From Phytophthora sp. 'mugwort' (lineage: Eukaryota; Oomycota; Peronosporomycetes; Peronosporales; Peronosporaceae), in the NCBI GenBank assembly GCA_033558025.1, contig JAUCEF010000007.1:496001-560000 (forward strand): DNA of 64,000 nucleotides, read 5' to 3'. The position numbers and the translations under genes are program-made. Below the pieces are notes generated by a model. It searched no databases and was not told the origin of the DNA. It saw nothing but the letters and a program-made list of their open reading frames with translations. The stretch's first letter is position 1. Each line of letters begins with the position of its first letter. Of this stretch, positions 23,501 to 35,461 are shown one piece after another.

Positions 23501-26232
23501 TAGATTCAAATGTGTCAGCACTTTGTTCAGTGACAACAACCGAAGAGCGTGGACGGTAGCAATTTGATTGTGAGCTAACTGTAAGATCTCCAGCTGTACG
23601 AGGTGTTCGACGTTCTTCACGGTTCGAATAGCGTTGTGGCTCAGGCTAAGAGCTCGGAGCCTTAATGTCTTCGTGAGCCCAGTAATAGTTCGCAACTGGT
23701 TGTCGCTAAGATTCAACACCTCAAGTCGTGGAAAAGCAATTAATCCGTCGTCTGGCAGCTTCACCAGCTTATTTCGTGACAAGTCGAGCACAATAACGAA
23801 TGGAAAGCGGCACTAAGAACATAGGAATTGTCACATTTAGTAAGTTAATTAACCATGTTTTGCATTCACAAAGCTGTTTTGGCATAAACTTACCTCGGTA
23901 AATAATGAAAGGTCCGTGAGACCATTTTCCGGAAGAAGCAGAGCCAACAAATTCCGGAATGGAAGCTCAACGGGAAACTCCTTGATGGTTAAACCGCTCC
24001 TGAATTCAGAATGGACAAGTTTCACCACAAAACGCTCTTTGCCGTCTTTTATCACGTCAAATACCACGGAATCAACGCATCCTTCGACTTCCTCATCTTC
24101 TTCGGGTTGATTGGGGATACAATCTGTGTTGCAGTTGAAAACTGCTACTCGATCCCCGTCTTGAGCGCCTCGGTAAACCAAAGAGGATAAATCATCAAGT
24201 CGCAGCGATGATGCAATACTTCCAGGAAGCGAACGTTTATCATCGTGGCCAGCGCTGGAAGAATGCTCACTCTCTTTTGGGACCAATTCTCGCGATATCT
24301 CACTACTTGAAAAACTGTTTTCGCGACGAAATGGACCGGATATACTTTTGTTGTCGCTGAGTTCGTTGCTGCTGCTCGCAGAAGTAATGATAGACTTGAG
24401 AGGTCTGTAGCTGGCGACTGAACGCACATCGTCGTTGGTCTCACCCACGCTCATGCTCATGTCTTCTGCTTCTCGAGCGGCACTAATGGCACTGCTATTA
24501 GCTCCATCATCATCGTCCTTAGAGAAATGTCCGCTCTGCCACCGCGGAGATTCTCGAGTCGTTGAGAAAAGGTTTAATGGAGGTGCTGGATAAGTTTTGC
24601 GTTCTGTTCCAATACTACGGTCATGGTCGTCCAGAAGCCGTTGCGAGACAGATCCACCAAACGCTGAAGAAACTACACTCATACTGTCGCTCATATCTGA
24701 ATCATGGGGCGACGAGGGTGCAGAGATAACGGGATTTGGTCCTGTCAACGGCGGATTTCGTTGTCCTTCGGTATCAACAGTTGATCCTGTAGATCGTGGG
24801 CTGGGGGTCACTGAGTGTTTGGTGGGATTTCGTTGACCATCATCATCAATACTCGATCGAGCAGAACGTGGACTAGGACTCGTTGACTGCTGGATAAGTG
24901 AGGCCAGCGGAAGTATTGGAATTGGCGGAGGCCTCTTGATACTAGCTGGTTGATCCGATGATATCGCTACACTTTTTGATTCGAATACCTTAGTGGTCGC
25001 GTGAGGTTGTTGGGCAACGACTGGGACACTAATAACAGGAGCTGGCGGTGGCTTCATCACGGTATTCGTGGTCTCGATTGGAGCAACAGGAGCAACTAGA
25101 GATGAAGGCGATGATAAGGGAGATACGTCGTCGGGAAAACTGCTGTGGATAAAGTGATTGACTTTTCCACTACGAGACTCCGGGACCATTATTGTCGGTG
25201 CCATCCGGGATGCTCCGAGAATGGCGTGACGTTCTTGAACTAACGCCTCCCACGGCGGACAGGCCGCATGTCTGGACGGCGAAACTGCACACTTAGCAAG
25301 AAGGACATTCTCCAGATTGACCACGTTTTGTGTACTGTCCGTCGACAATGTGTGCTGCTGCATGAACGCCCGGATTTCTTTTTTCGTCGGAGTGGCTGAA
25401 GTAAGAAGTTTGAGAACACTTTTGAACTCTTCCTCGTCGATTCCACCGTCTTTATTACGATCAATTCGAGTGAGTGCCATACGGATTTCCAATCGTTTGT
25501 CCTCTCGCCGCAAAACATCAATGTATTGTGACAATTCTTGTAGGACAGAGGCAGATACCTCATTACCTTTGAGATTGACATTCGTCACGTATCGTGTGTA
25601 TTCAGGCAGTGGCGGGTATAGTGGTTGCTTTGTTCGAGGGTCACTTATAGGTGGAGTTTTCGCTGCAATGATTTGCAACCGAAGAACTTCCAGCAAAGCC
25701 TTAGCTCCCTGTGTCATATAGCATCAGGTTGTCGAGTGAGTTCAGTATGAACTGTACCAATGAACTTTGTCTTCCGGAAACGTACGTCATTTGAGATTCG
25801 ATTGTCTCGAAGGTCGAGTGACGATACGATCGGCATATCTAGTAGAGCTTCAGCCAACGCAATCATCTGTGGGTCTGTAATATCTTCCTGTCGAAAATCG
25901 ATAGTGTGAAGCTCCTTTTGACCAGCGATAGCTTTGTAAATGCTCTGCAAAAAGTGAGACATTAACACGTGTAAGTAGTGGGTTAATGTGTGTGAAGGCA
26001 TCTCGAAGATTGTTACTCAATTCACCTTTTCAAAGCATGGAGGGGTCTCTACTTGTCGAAGTTCGGCATATTTGGCATAGGCATCTCGAAATCTGCACAA
26101 GCGATATGTTTTAAAGGCCAGACAACAATAATAGAGAAGTCGAGAGCTTTAATCTCACTTCTTTAGGTCTTGAAGTGACGGCGAGCGCAGTTCCTGGCTC
26201 TTCTTGCGCTTGTGGAATATCCCACCAAGCAT
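20600..26232 (-). CDS. Large LRR / EF-hand / WW-domain protein
   Basis: Two long open blocks (20600-23791 and 23849-25717) plus upstream exons join into one gene of roughly 1750 residues. It starts at 26232 (MLGGIFHKRKKSQELRSPSL). Order: ribonuclease-inhibitor-like LRR (IDFRQEDITDPQMIALAEAL, IVSSLDLRDNRISND), an EF-hand (RIDRNKDGGIDEEEFKSVLK), a long Ser/Pro-rich linker, a second block of typical LRRs (LDLSRNKLVKLP, LNLSDNQLRTITGL, LSLSHNAIRTVKNV, LQLAHNQIATVHAL), a coiled region, and near the C-terminus a WW domain (GDWEKGFDPNSNHYFWFNHS, SSWTPPDGW). The last 150 residues are rich in Glu, Tyr, Gly and Gln in loose repeats (EGQEY, YEE). The intron at about 23794-23893 links LSLFTE to CRFPFVIVLDLSRN. 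No named family was recognised. It shares a promoter region with CFAP57, which hints at a flagellar role. Confidence 0.7.
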
Positions 26233-26438
26233 CGCGTCGATGAGCAATTCAACAGGAAAACTGGAAGGCTTCCAGCCCGGAAGGTCTCCGTGCGGCGACA
26301 ACTAACAGTTTCGAAACGACCAACGCTCGGAATATTAACGTCCGTGGTTATTTCGCTGCTTCCCTAAAAAACTTCATTTTGAAGACTTTGTTGTAGTATA
26401 TGTCGAAGCTATTGCGACGATTATCTGGTCAATAAATC
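26233..26438. promoter_or_regulatory. Divergent promoter between the LRR/WW gene and CFAP57, with an upstream ORF
   Basis: About 206 bp separate the two start codons. AACTTCATTTTGAAG at about 26369-26383 loosely resembles the oomycete initiator (TCATTYY followed by a T-rich core). A complete small frame of 11 codons (ATG at 26400, stop at 26433-26435) ends just before the CFAP57 start and may lower its translation. Confidence 0.35.
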
Positions 26439-29400
26439 ATGAATGGAGGAACGGACGGCGATATTGAGACCGAAGCAGCGGAATCTCCTGAGGAAGAGGC
26501 GATCCCGATCGCTCCTCCGCAGAATCTTAATTTATATTCAAACCTCGAAGAAGAGAAGGAAGCAAGTCTGCATCTTAAGCCCACGTACGTGCACTTTCAG
26601 CTCACTTTCAGCTAAAGCTGATTTCTTTGTGCACTACGCTTCAGGTATGCGTTGGGATTTCGCTCATGCGGCCGCACAGTCATCGACTTTGCCAACGAAT
26701 GCACGGTGATTTATCCAGTGGCCCATCACTTAGTAATCTACAATCTGGAAACTCGGATCATGGAATTCTTTCATCATGTTCGCCACACCAGGTGCATTCA
26801 GAGCTTTCAGCTTTCACCTAACCGAGAACTCTTGGCTGTGGCCGAAGTATATCAGCAAAGTGTTGTTGGCTTAAGTCAAATCTCGACAAACGGAGCCGCT
26901 AACACTACGTCCGCAATAATACCGTCAACAATATCCTCGCTTGGAACTTCACCTTTAAAAGGCTCAGTTGGGTCAAATCTGGTACTACAAACCCAGCTTC
27001 GAGATCAAGAAGTTCGTGCTCTAGCAATTTATAAACTTGGCACCAAGACTCGAGTGAGAAGTATACCTCTACCAGTCAATTCCAACGTCGTCTCCTGTAG
27101 CTTCTCGACCGACAACAAATTCCTTGCAGTTCTTGAAGATGCCCCAGCCCACACTGTAACGTACTGGAAAGTGAGCAACTCGAAACTTGTGGCGTCATGC
27201 AAATGTCCCAGTCGTGGCTCTCGAATTCACATCAGTCCAACCAACGCAAATTTCATTTCCGTCTCAGGCCCGACAACTCTAAAGTATTGGGTCTGGACCA
27301 ACAATGACTTTAAGATTTCAAACTTCCTGCCACAACTCAAGGATCCAGAGCATTTCGTCGACCACACGTGGCTCAAAGAGCATATGCTCGCTCTCTCCGA
27401 ACGCGGACTTGTGCTTTGCTTCCGTATCACGCTCGATGGGTGCAGCGTTGATCTCGTTCATTCATCTCGGTGCCACCAGCCATCTCATGTACGTATGGAG
27501 TGCATCACTGCTCACGGCAAGGGGTTTGTGCTTGGTGGCTCGGCGGGTTTCTTCAGCATCTACGAGGCATCAGTAGGTTACGCTAATTCATTGAGCAGTC
27601 TTGGAGGAAATCACTAATTCTTAACTTTGTGTAGGATGATCCGAAAGATCCTTTTCCATTTGTGCGTTCCGTGTCGGTCGGTGACATCGCATTTGACTGC
27701 ATCGCTTTCTCACCTAACTCGGAAACAATCATAGCCTGTTCTCAGAGTCGAGAGCTCGTCACCTTCTCAATGAGTGCGATCGACTCGGAACAGGAGGACA
27801 GGATCGAGTATCGCGAGTTCATTCGCCATGTACGTTTAATACGTAAACTTCAAGAAGGTAAAACAGACACTAACACTTCTAACTGTATTTGCATACAGGC
27901 TCATCAAGTTGGCCCTGTTGTACAAGTTGACGTATGTGTGCAGCGGCCAATTATTGTGACTTGTGGTACAGATAAAACTGTGCGGGTATGGAACTTTGAG
28001 TTGAACCAATATGAGCTCCTACATCACTGTCCCGAAGAACCTACCGCGGTTGCAGTGCATCCGTCTGGTTTTCAGCTCGTTGTACCTTTCAAGGAACGTG
28101 TTCGTATCTATCAACTCCTCCAGGAAAGTCTTCGACAAGTTAAGGAGCTTGCTATTAAGGCCTGTCGCTTCGTCCGATACGCACATGGTGGTCATTTGTT
28201 TGCGTGTGCCTCGGGTCTTACTGTCACAACCTTCCGAACGTACACGTTTGAGGCTGTTCACACGTTTTCCGGTCATATTGGCGCTGTACGATGCTTAAGT
28301 TGGAGTTATGACGATACTTTTCTCTTTTCAGCAGCTCATGATGGCGCAGTTTATCGTTGGGATATCAGTACGGGGTTGCGAAGTGAAGAGATGCAGCATG
28401 TGGTAAAGCAGTGTCAATATGCAGCAGTTGCTGTGGATCGAAATGATCCCAGTATTGTGGTGGCATCTGGAAGTGATGGGAAGATCCGAGAAATCACAGC
28501 CGGTGACGAGACAAAGAGCTTTGACTTACCAACTGGTACAGTTATTACGTCCATGGCTTTGATGAAGGATTGCAAGCGGCTTTTTGTCGGTACAAAAGCA
28601 GGAAATATACTAATCTACCCGTGGCCGCTGAGCAACAAGGGCGTTTCCGAATATTTCGCGCATGCGGAAGGTATTTTGCATCTGCGCATGACAGAAGACA
28701 ACGAGCAGCTTATTACATGCGCAGAAGATGGCAGCGTTGGGATCTTCAAAATATTAAATGGTGGACTGCAGCACCAAGTTCACGACGAAACTTCTGGTAC
28801 AAGAAATGCTACAGCCCGAACAGGTATTTCTACTGCTAGACCTACGTCCTCTGCTTCGCCTGAGCACCGAAAAGCTGGTATCACCTACACTGACGCCGTA
28901 CTGGTAGCGCGGGATGATCTCGAAGAGCGACGTGCTGAGGCGGTAGAGTGGCAACAACGACATGACCAAGTGAAAGCAGACGTGGAATTTGCGCTCCATC
29001 GAAAAGAAAATGAGTGGATTAATCGACTGCATGTGCTTAAGGAGGAGTCCGAACACTTGGTAGTTCAAGAACGAGTGCGTTATGAAGAACTGGAAGCGCG
29101 ACACCAGCTATCTACGCGGAAACATACCGAAGAGTTGACACAGCTCGAGGCACATCATGTCAAGATGACACAAGAGCTGGAAAACCAATACGAGCGTAAG
29201 CTGGCACAGGAAATGGCACGATACGATGCACTGTCCGAGACGTTAGAGCAAACACGACAACGGTGTGAAGCTCTTGTGGAAGCTCAGGATAGTCAAAATC
29301 GAGGTACGCTACATTCAGAGCGAAAGGCATCTTATACTCGAGCCAAGGAACAGAATGAAATTATCAAACGGCTACATGAAGATCTCAAGTACAATCACGT

Positions 29401-31207
29401 CAAGTTTGAGGAAGTCCTACACCAAGAAGAGACCGACTATGAGCAAGAGATGCAAAAAATGCGTGTCGAGTTTGCGGGCCAATTGGAAAATGAACGCCAG
29501 AATACAGCAGTAAAGCAAGGTCAAGTGAGTGCTGCAAATACCAAGCTCGAGTCGCTCAGGAAGAAGATGCAGGAGCTGAAGGCTGCGTCACACGCTCGTG
29601 ATGTGCTTCTATCGACAGAGCGAGCAAAGTTAACACGTCTTGAAGCAACATTGGCAAACTATGAACGCCATTTCGAGGTCTGTCGCAGTTCGAGTCATGA
29701 CAAAGAGAGAGCAATTACCGGCTTGAAGTCGGAGAATCGCGTGCTAGAGAACTTCCGCTCGGTGCTTTCTCATCGCATCGACGGCCTTGAAACAGAGCAA
29801 GCACCGCTGCAAGAACACTTGCGTTCGTTGGAATCCAAGATCATCGAGATGCAAAACGAACTAGCTGATGAATTCCGAGCCAAAGCAGAGGCACAGAAGG
29901 AAATGGAGAATAAAGACGCCAAAATTCGCACTCTGTTGCACGAGGTGAAGGTGTTGCGCCAAAGCTCGCTGAAGAAGGAGTATTCCGTCGGTGAAATGAC
30001 GCGCGAGTTCACGCGCCTCGCACAGCTCACGAACTATAAAGACATGGAGAGTGCCGTGAAAGACGCCTACAAAGTTTATGTGATGGGAGAAACCTTGCAC
30101 AAGAAGAAACCTCCTCGAGCCATACTCACCGCTGGTAGTTCTTTAACAAGCACTGGCGTACCGTCTTCTCCTGGTGGCGGTGGATTCTATTCACCAGCCA
30201 AAACGATTCTGACCTTGCATACTAAGGTGGCAAGCATGCATCACAAGCAACAACAGTCACCCGCTGCTTCTACGTCAACCAGTGTGATGTCCGTTGTGTC
30301 CGATGAGGCATTAGGCTACGACTGCAAACAGTCGGTGGGCGAATCGGCCAAGCAAATGGAGTATATGAGTCGTACCATCCAGACTCTGCGCACAGCGCTC
30401 GAGCACGCAAAGACTCAGGCTGGCCGCATCCGTCGTGACTCGGTGGCGCAGGGCAGCATGCTCATTGACGAATGCAACATACTGCGGAAAGAGAATAAAG
30501 TGCTGCAAGTCCAGATTCGCGACCTGAAACGAGCTTTGTACGTACCAGGCGGGGCGGCTAGCAACAGCGACGGCGAACAACTAGCTGGCGTTGATTCCTC
30601 AAGATCTCTGGTGTCATCTCCGCAGTTCAGTCGTTCAAGCCCACAGCTGTCATCACCACAGCTCGACCTGACACTTGATGTCGCTCCTACTGCTGGAATC
30701 AGCCCTGTGAGCCTAGTACCTTTGCACTCAGGGCGAGCTACGCCTTCGAAACAACAACGGCAACGCACTTCTAGCAGTAGTCCCTCCCCGAGCCGCAACA
30801 ACGCGACGGTGCTCCCATTTGGGCGACTGGAGCGTGGCCGTCATAACGCAGCTCGTGCCGACGAACTCGCTTCTGTGGTAGAGAAGCAGAAGCGCGACAT
30901 TCAGCGTCTGCAGACGCAGGTGCAGCTGTTGCTGGCTGGGGCGGCGGACGCCCCGCTAATTCACCATTACAACGGAGCAGCGCGCACGATTCCGTTGCCG
31001 CCTTCCTCTTCCTCGCAATTGGTCCCGTTGAATGGGTCACAGGCCATGGCTGTCTCTCGCATCGGTACGTTGAGACCCTTGATACCAGCTCAGACGTCCC
31101 AACCCCTGCAGTCGTCGTTCGTTCTGGGCGCGCCAGACACCGGTGCCGGTAGCAGCTCGCCGCTGAAATCAGGTCTCGATGGTGAACAGACAGAGCACCA
31201 GCAGTAG
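26439..31207 (+). CDS. CFAP57: Cilia- and flagella-associated protein 57 (CFAP57/WDR65-like), WD40 plus coiled coil
   Basis: Four exons (26439-26584, 26645-about 27570, about 27635-27829, about 27899-31207) give about 1520 residues. The N-terminal half is a double WD40 propeller (YALGFRSCGRTVIDFANECT, YPVAHHLVIYNLETRIMEFF, VTCGTDKTVRVWNFELNQYE, FSGHIGAVRCLSWSYDDTFL, FSAAHDGAVYRWDISTG). From about residue 760 it is a long coiled coil (HVLKEESEHLVVQERVRYEE and onward), then a Ser-rich tail with a last short coil (EKQKRDIQRLQTQVQLLL). This order is that of CFAP57, an axonemal protein needed for inner dynein arm assembly. It fits an organism with motile zoospores. The Ser-rich tail after about 30120 extends beyond the usual family length. 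Confidence 0.82.
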
Positions 31208-31513
31208 CAATAGGGTACGAAGTCCATGGGATTAAAGTCCGCAGTTTAAGTTAAACATTTTAACGGCACAAATCGCTTCGGTGGTCGACGCGATCGAAAC
31301 GACTTCTTTGTAACGGCAACCTTCAGTTAGCAAAAACTTCAACTTAAGTAACGTCTCAGATGAGACTCTCAACCTCAGTACAGTTCTGCAAAAACAAATT
31401 TACCATTAGATGGAGTACCAAAGTAGTTCCAAATAAATACGTAAATAGGGAAAATTCCAAAACGGGACTCGAACATTTTCAACGATAATTACCCGAACAT
31501 CTGCGAACCCCTT
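31208..31513. other. 3' flank of CFAP57, no gene seen
   Basis: This AT-richer stretch contains the presumed CFAP57 3' UTR and no supported reading frame or structure. It marks the border between the gene-dense block and the decayed region to its right. Confidence 0.3.
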
Positions 31514-31935
31514 TTTAGCCTACACCACCAGATCAAGATGGTCGATGAGCGGGACCTCCATCACCACGTACCCGAATATCTGCAGCAGACGACGGTACCA
31601 AAGCGTCCGCGAAGCGGTCGACGCCGCGTTTGGCCACGCCCTTGACGACCTCGTCGTTCAATCCCAGGTTCAGCACCGTGTCCATCATGACGGGCATCGA
31701 AATGGCCAAACCCGAGCGCACCGATACCAGCAGCGGGTTCGTCCCGTGGGCTAACGTCATGCCCCGCATCTTCCCCCGGCGCATCTCGTCCATCGGGCCG
31801 TCGTGCAGGCGCCGGCCTACCGCGTAAAATTCTTGGCACACCTCCAAAGTGATGGTCAGTCCTGGCGGCACGTTCGTGCCGTTGCGCGCCATCTGCACCG
31901 TTGCCACCCAGCGATAACGCTTTGAAGATATAGGC
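31514..31935 (-). pseudogene. Frameshifted fragment of pyruvate phosphate dikinase (PPDK)
   Basis: Three reading frames carry successive pieces of the PPDK N-terminal nucleotide-binding domain: ALSLGGNGA (frame 1), then MARNGTNVPPGLTITLEVCQ and NPLLVSVRSGLAISMPVMMD followed by TVLNLGLNDEVV (frame 2), then YRRLLQIFGYVVMEV (frame 3), ending at a stop at about 31519. The family reads as one uninterrupted frame of about 900 residues, so at least two small indels have broken this copy. It covers only about 140 residues; no phosphohistidine or PEP-binding domain lies nearby. It is therefore a relic, not an exon of a live gene. The loss of frame while the wording stays recognisable suggests fairly recent decay. 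Confidence 0.75.
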
Positions 31936-33280
31936 AGGCTTGGTTAATCTAGTTTTAGAGTTATTATCGGCAGCCTAATTATCGAGTCCCCCTTTGAAAA
32001 GTTTTTTTTCGATTCGAATTTCCCTTCGGAATTTTCCCATTAATAATCGATTTTTGTTTTACGGTGAATTAGTGTCTCACTGATCCGACTAAACTGTATC
32101 GCCAAATCGCGGGTGAATTCTGTATTTACTGTATGTACTACATGTAGTCACTCAGATGCGCTTTAGGTATTGTAGTATAGGTATCAGTGTGTCGGATGTC
32201 GATGTACGACAGAGCAAGCATCCTACACATCGAATCCCACGATCAAGCCCCAGGTAAGGCTTCCTAAACTCGCTTGGGACCTTGATTTCGCAGCTATTTT
32301 GGGGTTTGTGCCCTCTTCGAGCATGGTGCACTACAGCCATTATTAAGTTTGGGATGGTCCAGGGGAAGCTTGCTGTGTACGACTAAATACTTCGATTTGT
32401 GATACTCAAAATTTGACAGCGTGCGCGTTGACCTCTAATTACGTTGAGCAGGATACCGGGGTATAAAAGTGGCGGGGTGTGTTGAGGGATTTCTGTAGTT
32501 TGTTCAGTTAGGTAAAGAGCGCCGTGCGTCACAGTCAGTAATTCATGACGGTGAGCAAGCTAATCAAGATAAATGTCCCGACAAGAGGGAGGACACTTCA
32601 CACTGCACATGGACTCGTCTCAAGACAAACACCGGAAATACTGAGCAAGTTTAAGCTCCATTTGAAATTGATCTTGATGCGGCGCAAGTTAAAGGCGGAC
32701 GGCCATGGGGGAGGGAACATTGTCGCAACAGTAGCTCGGGGTGTAACGAGCTGGTTCAAAATGTATTTGTTTTTTATAATAGAACGCGAGCACGAACCCT
32801 GATCCTCAACATGTACCCCCATTCCTGTTGAGCCTTGTTAGTGCAACACGGAGCTAGAGGAGACCGTACGTACTAACATTGCTGACTGCTCTGGAGATGG
32901 CTCGCTCGGAAAGTTTTGGCATGGTCTCCATCCGTTCAGTCACTGAATCAGTCCCACTACCGGTAGGTCGACCAGGACCAGAAGATCGTGTAGCAGGTTG
33001 CCGTCCTTCTTCGTGGTTACCATGTACATGCATAAGATTTGGCAGAGATTACGACTTAGTTTACTAATCATCCTCTTATTTTGGGCGTCTTATTGGATTA
33101 TTATAATTGTAACCCCTTGTAGTTATCGCGTCGGGAATTATTATTTGTCTGTATTCCTGTAAGTACACGAAAACAGTACCAGAAAAAATATGGCACAACC
33201 GTTTATACTCGAGTATGTTTCGTATTCTTAATAACAGGTATTTTTTGTTGATTACTATCGAAGGGGTTATGCACTGTATG
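31936..33280. other. AT-rich non-coding stretch, possible LTR fragment
   Basis: No convincing gene. A TATAAAAG box at about 32462, followed by GC-rich sequence and a T-rich tract, looks like the core promoter of an LTR, and TGTTGAG occurs at 32480 and 32827. No paired LTR or polyprotein was found, so this is only a candidate solo remnant. Confidence 0.2.
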
Positions 33281-34896
33281 TAACGGGTTCTTCCGAATAG
33301 AGTACCCTCTCCAAATATTATACCCCTCCGAATACAATACCTCTTCGTCCAGTACAGAATAGTTAAAATACCCTCCAAATGTTATACCAAGCATGAGCCA
33401 CTAGTTTGTGTCTGCAAGCGAACTCTGCTATGCGCTCGACCCTCAGTTCAAATTTGACTGAAGACCACACACCCAGCGCTACCTACAACTTCTCTCTATC
33501 CCACGCCAGCACGTTTCCAAGACAATTTTCGAGAAGAGGAAGGTCGTTGACTGGATTGACAGGCATGCAAACGGCGTGACCTCACGTGAGCTTCGACGCT
33601 TTAGCGTAGAGAAAGGGTGGAAGATTTCGGCCACACAGATTCGCTATTGGTACAAGCATCGTGACGTCATTCGACATGCCTCGAACGACCAGATGCGACT
33701 TCGGGGTGCTGGACCTCGTCCGCGCCTCGGGAAGATAGAAGACGTGCTGTTCGACGACATCGTGTTCATGCCCGCGCAGCACCAGAAGGTTTCACGCCAG
33801 TGGATCCAAGCCTCTGCCATCCGCCATGTTCGCACAATGCTGAATGATGGCACCTTTGCTGCTTCAGAACAATGGCTCGGGGCATTTATGCGCCGCTACG
33901 GCCTTTCGCTAAGGCGTACCACCAATCTGACGACTCTAAGTGATGATGAGCTCGTACGGTTTGCCGTCAGTTTCATGAGTTATCTCGCAAAGCTGAAACC
34001 ACGCGTGGACTTTTGTCTCGCACCGTTCTCATGGACGAAACGGCCGTATACTTCGAGGACCCGCGCCATGAACGGTGGACATTGTTGGTGCACGTCACGT
34101 GGTGCGCACTCCACCGGCTTCGCGTCAATGAGGGCGATGGCCGTGTTGGGTGTGACCGTCGAGGGCACCAACCTACCGCCGCTCGTCGTTTGGAAGAATG
34201 GTTCCACGGGCAGGTCGGGTATCAGCTCCTCGATCGAGAAAGTAGGTGAGGTCTACGTCGTCACACAGAAGCGTGCGTGGGTCGACAGCGCGTTGCTCAA
34301 TCGCTGGCTTGATCTCGTTTTCCCGGTGCTGATGGATCACTTACCCGGTAAGGCGTTGGTCTGGGACAGTATGAGCGCACATATATCAGGACATCAAGGT
34401 CTGATGCGCAGCAAAGAAGATCAACATGGTCGTCGTGCCTGGTGGCTGCACACCATATCTCCAAGCTGGAGCTTTTGGTATTTTACAAGTCACCTAAAGA
34501 CCGCATTGCGCCACTGATCGATCAGTGGAAGATGTCAGATCGCGTGCAATATACGCGTTGAGGCAATGCTCGACCGCCATCGGTACGCGAGGTTGCTAAC
34601 TGGGTCAAGAAAGCATGGGCGAGTGTACCGGACGAGGTGGACATGAAGTCTGGCGGCGGAGCGGGCTTCTACGACGACTACGAAGACTGGCACATGGCTA
34701 AGCACGACGTTTACGCGATACATTATGTGCGGAATGGCTGCGCAGTCTGGATGAAGCGAGCACCGAGGAGGTTGATGATACAGATGAGGACGACGAGTTG
34801 GTCTCTGAGTTGTAAATAAAACACCCTCCGAGTATATCCGTTCTCAGTGGTGCACTATTGCTATTATACCGGTACACTATTCGGAAGAACCCGTTA
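33281..34896 (+). mobile_element. pogo/Tc1-mariner-like DNA transposon (non-autonomous by decay)
   Basis: Identical inverted repeats bound the element: 33280-33300 on the left and 34877-34897 on the right match perfectly over 21 bp in inverted orientation, and partial matching continues inward. Taking TA at 33281-33282 and 34895-34896 as the target duplication gives repeats beginning ACGGGTTCTTCCGAATAG. TA duplication and a Tigger-type transposase inside (separate entry) place it in the pogo group. The intact ends mean it could still be moved by a transposase supplied elsewhere. Confidence 0.75.
33505..34815 (+). pseudogene. Broken pogo/Tigger-type transposase
   Basis: The N-terminal part is a helix-turn-helix (KRKVVDWIDRHANGVTSREL, KISATQIRYWYKHRDVIRHA) followed by a CENP-B-type HTH (VSRQWIQASAIRHVRTML, WLGAFMRRYGLSLRRTTNLT). 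The DDE part is split between frames: VLMDETAVYFEDP (first Asp) is in one frame from 34013, then AVLGVTVEGTNLPPLVVWKN and KALVWDSMSAHISGH (second Asp) in another. A further shift and a stop at about 34559 precede the remnant VREVANWVKKAWASVPDEVD. At least three lesions make it non-functional. The element's ends are nevertheless intact. Confidence 0.72.
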
Positions 34897-35461
34897 CCAT
34901 GTTTGACATAGGGTAATTGTTTACCAATCAAACCTTTCCCTTGCTTAGTTTGGGTGCCTGGGCAATTCTGATAAGATATGGCAGATATTGATGACGTCAA
35001 CGTACGCAATCCAAAACCGAGCTGCCATATTTAACGCTTGCCGCTCGGATAGACATTTTCGCTCATACATGTACCGGAAGGCATTGCAAGGCTGGCACTC
35101 GCAAAACTAACCAACGCGGAGGAGCATTAACGGCACGACCTCAAAATAACAGGCGCAGTACCGACCAAAATACCCCCGGCATCTCACCCGCGCATTGTAG
35201 CTCGGCAACACCTTGCGACTGCAGCCCAAACGTGAAAAAGCCGCCTGTTGCATCGAGCGACAGCAGCACAAGCCCGTGCGTCACTTGAACTGCCAGTCCG
35301 AGAAAGTCTACACAACCGCCAGACCATCACTCGGGACTTGGCTAGTTGCTTAAGCGGCATCTGATACTTCCGGCCCTTCAGCTTCATATCGCGCTCTGTC
35401 GCCCCGGTGAGAAAGGACACACTTTCAATTTTGACGCATACAAGTCGGTCAGTAGACAGCC
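34897..35461. other. Intergenic region between the pogo-like element and the RING gene
   Basis: No supported gene. A minus-strand frame at 35184-35420 contains MKLKGRKYQMPLKQLAKSRV but has no recognised similarity and could be the first exon of an unknown gene or chance. The 5' flank of the RING gene includes ACTTTCAATTTTGACGC at 35421-35437, loosely like an oomycete initiator. Confidence 0.25.

Noticed and set aside
32462..32520. LTR retrotransposon promoter suggested by TATAAAAG
   Set aside because: No second LTR, primer-binding site or gag-pol frame was found, so it is kept only as a weak note in the intergenic entry.
35184..35420. Small basic minus-strand frame as a gene
   Set aside because: No similarity, uncertain start and no supporting splice signals; noted only in the intergenic entry.
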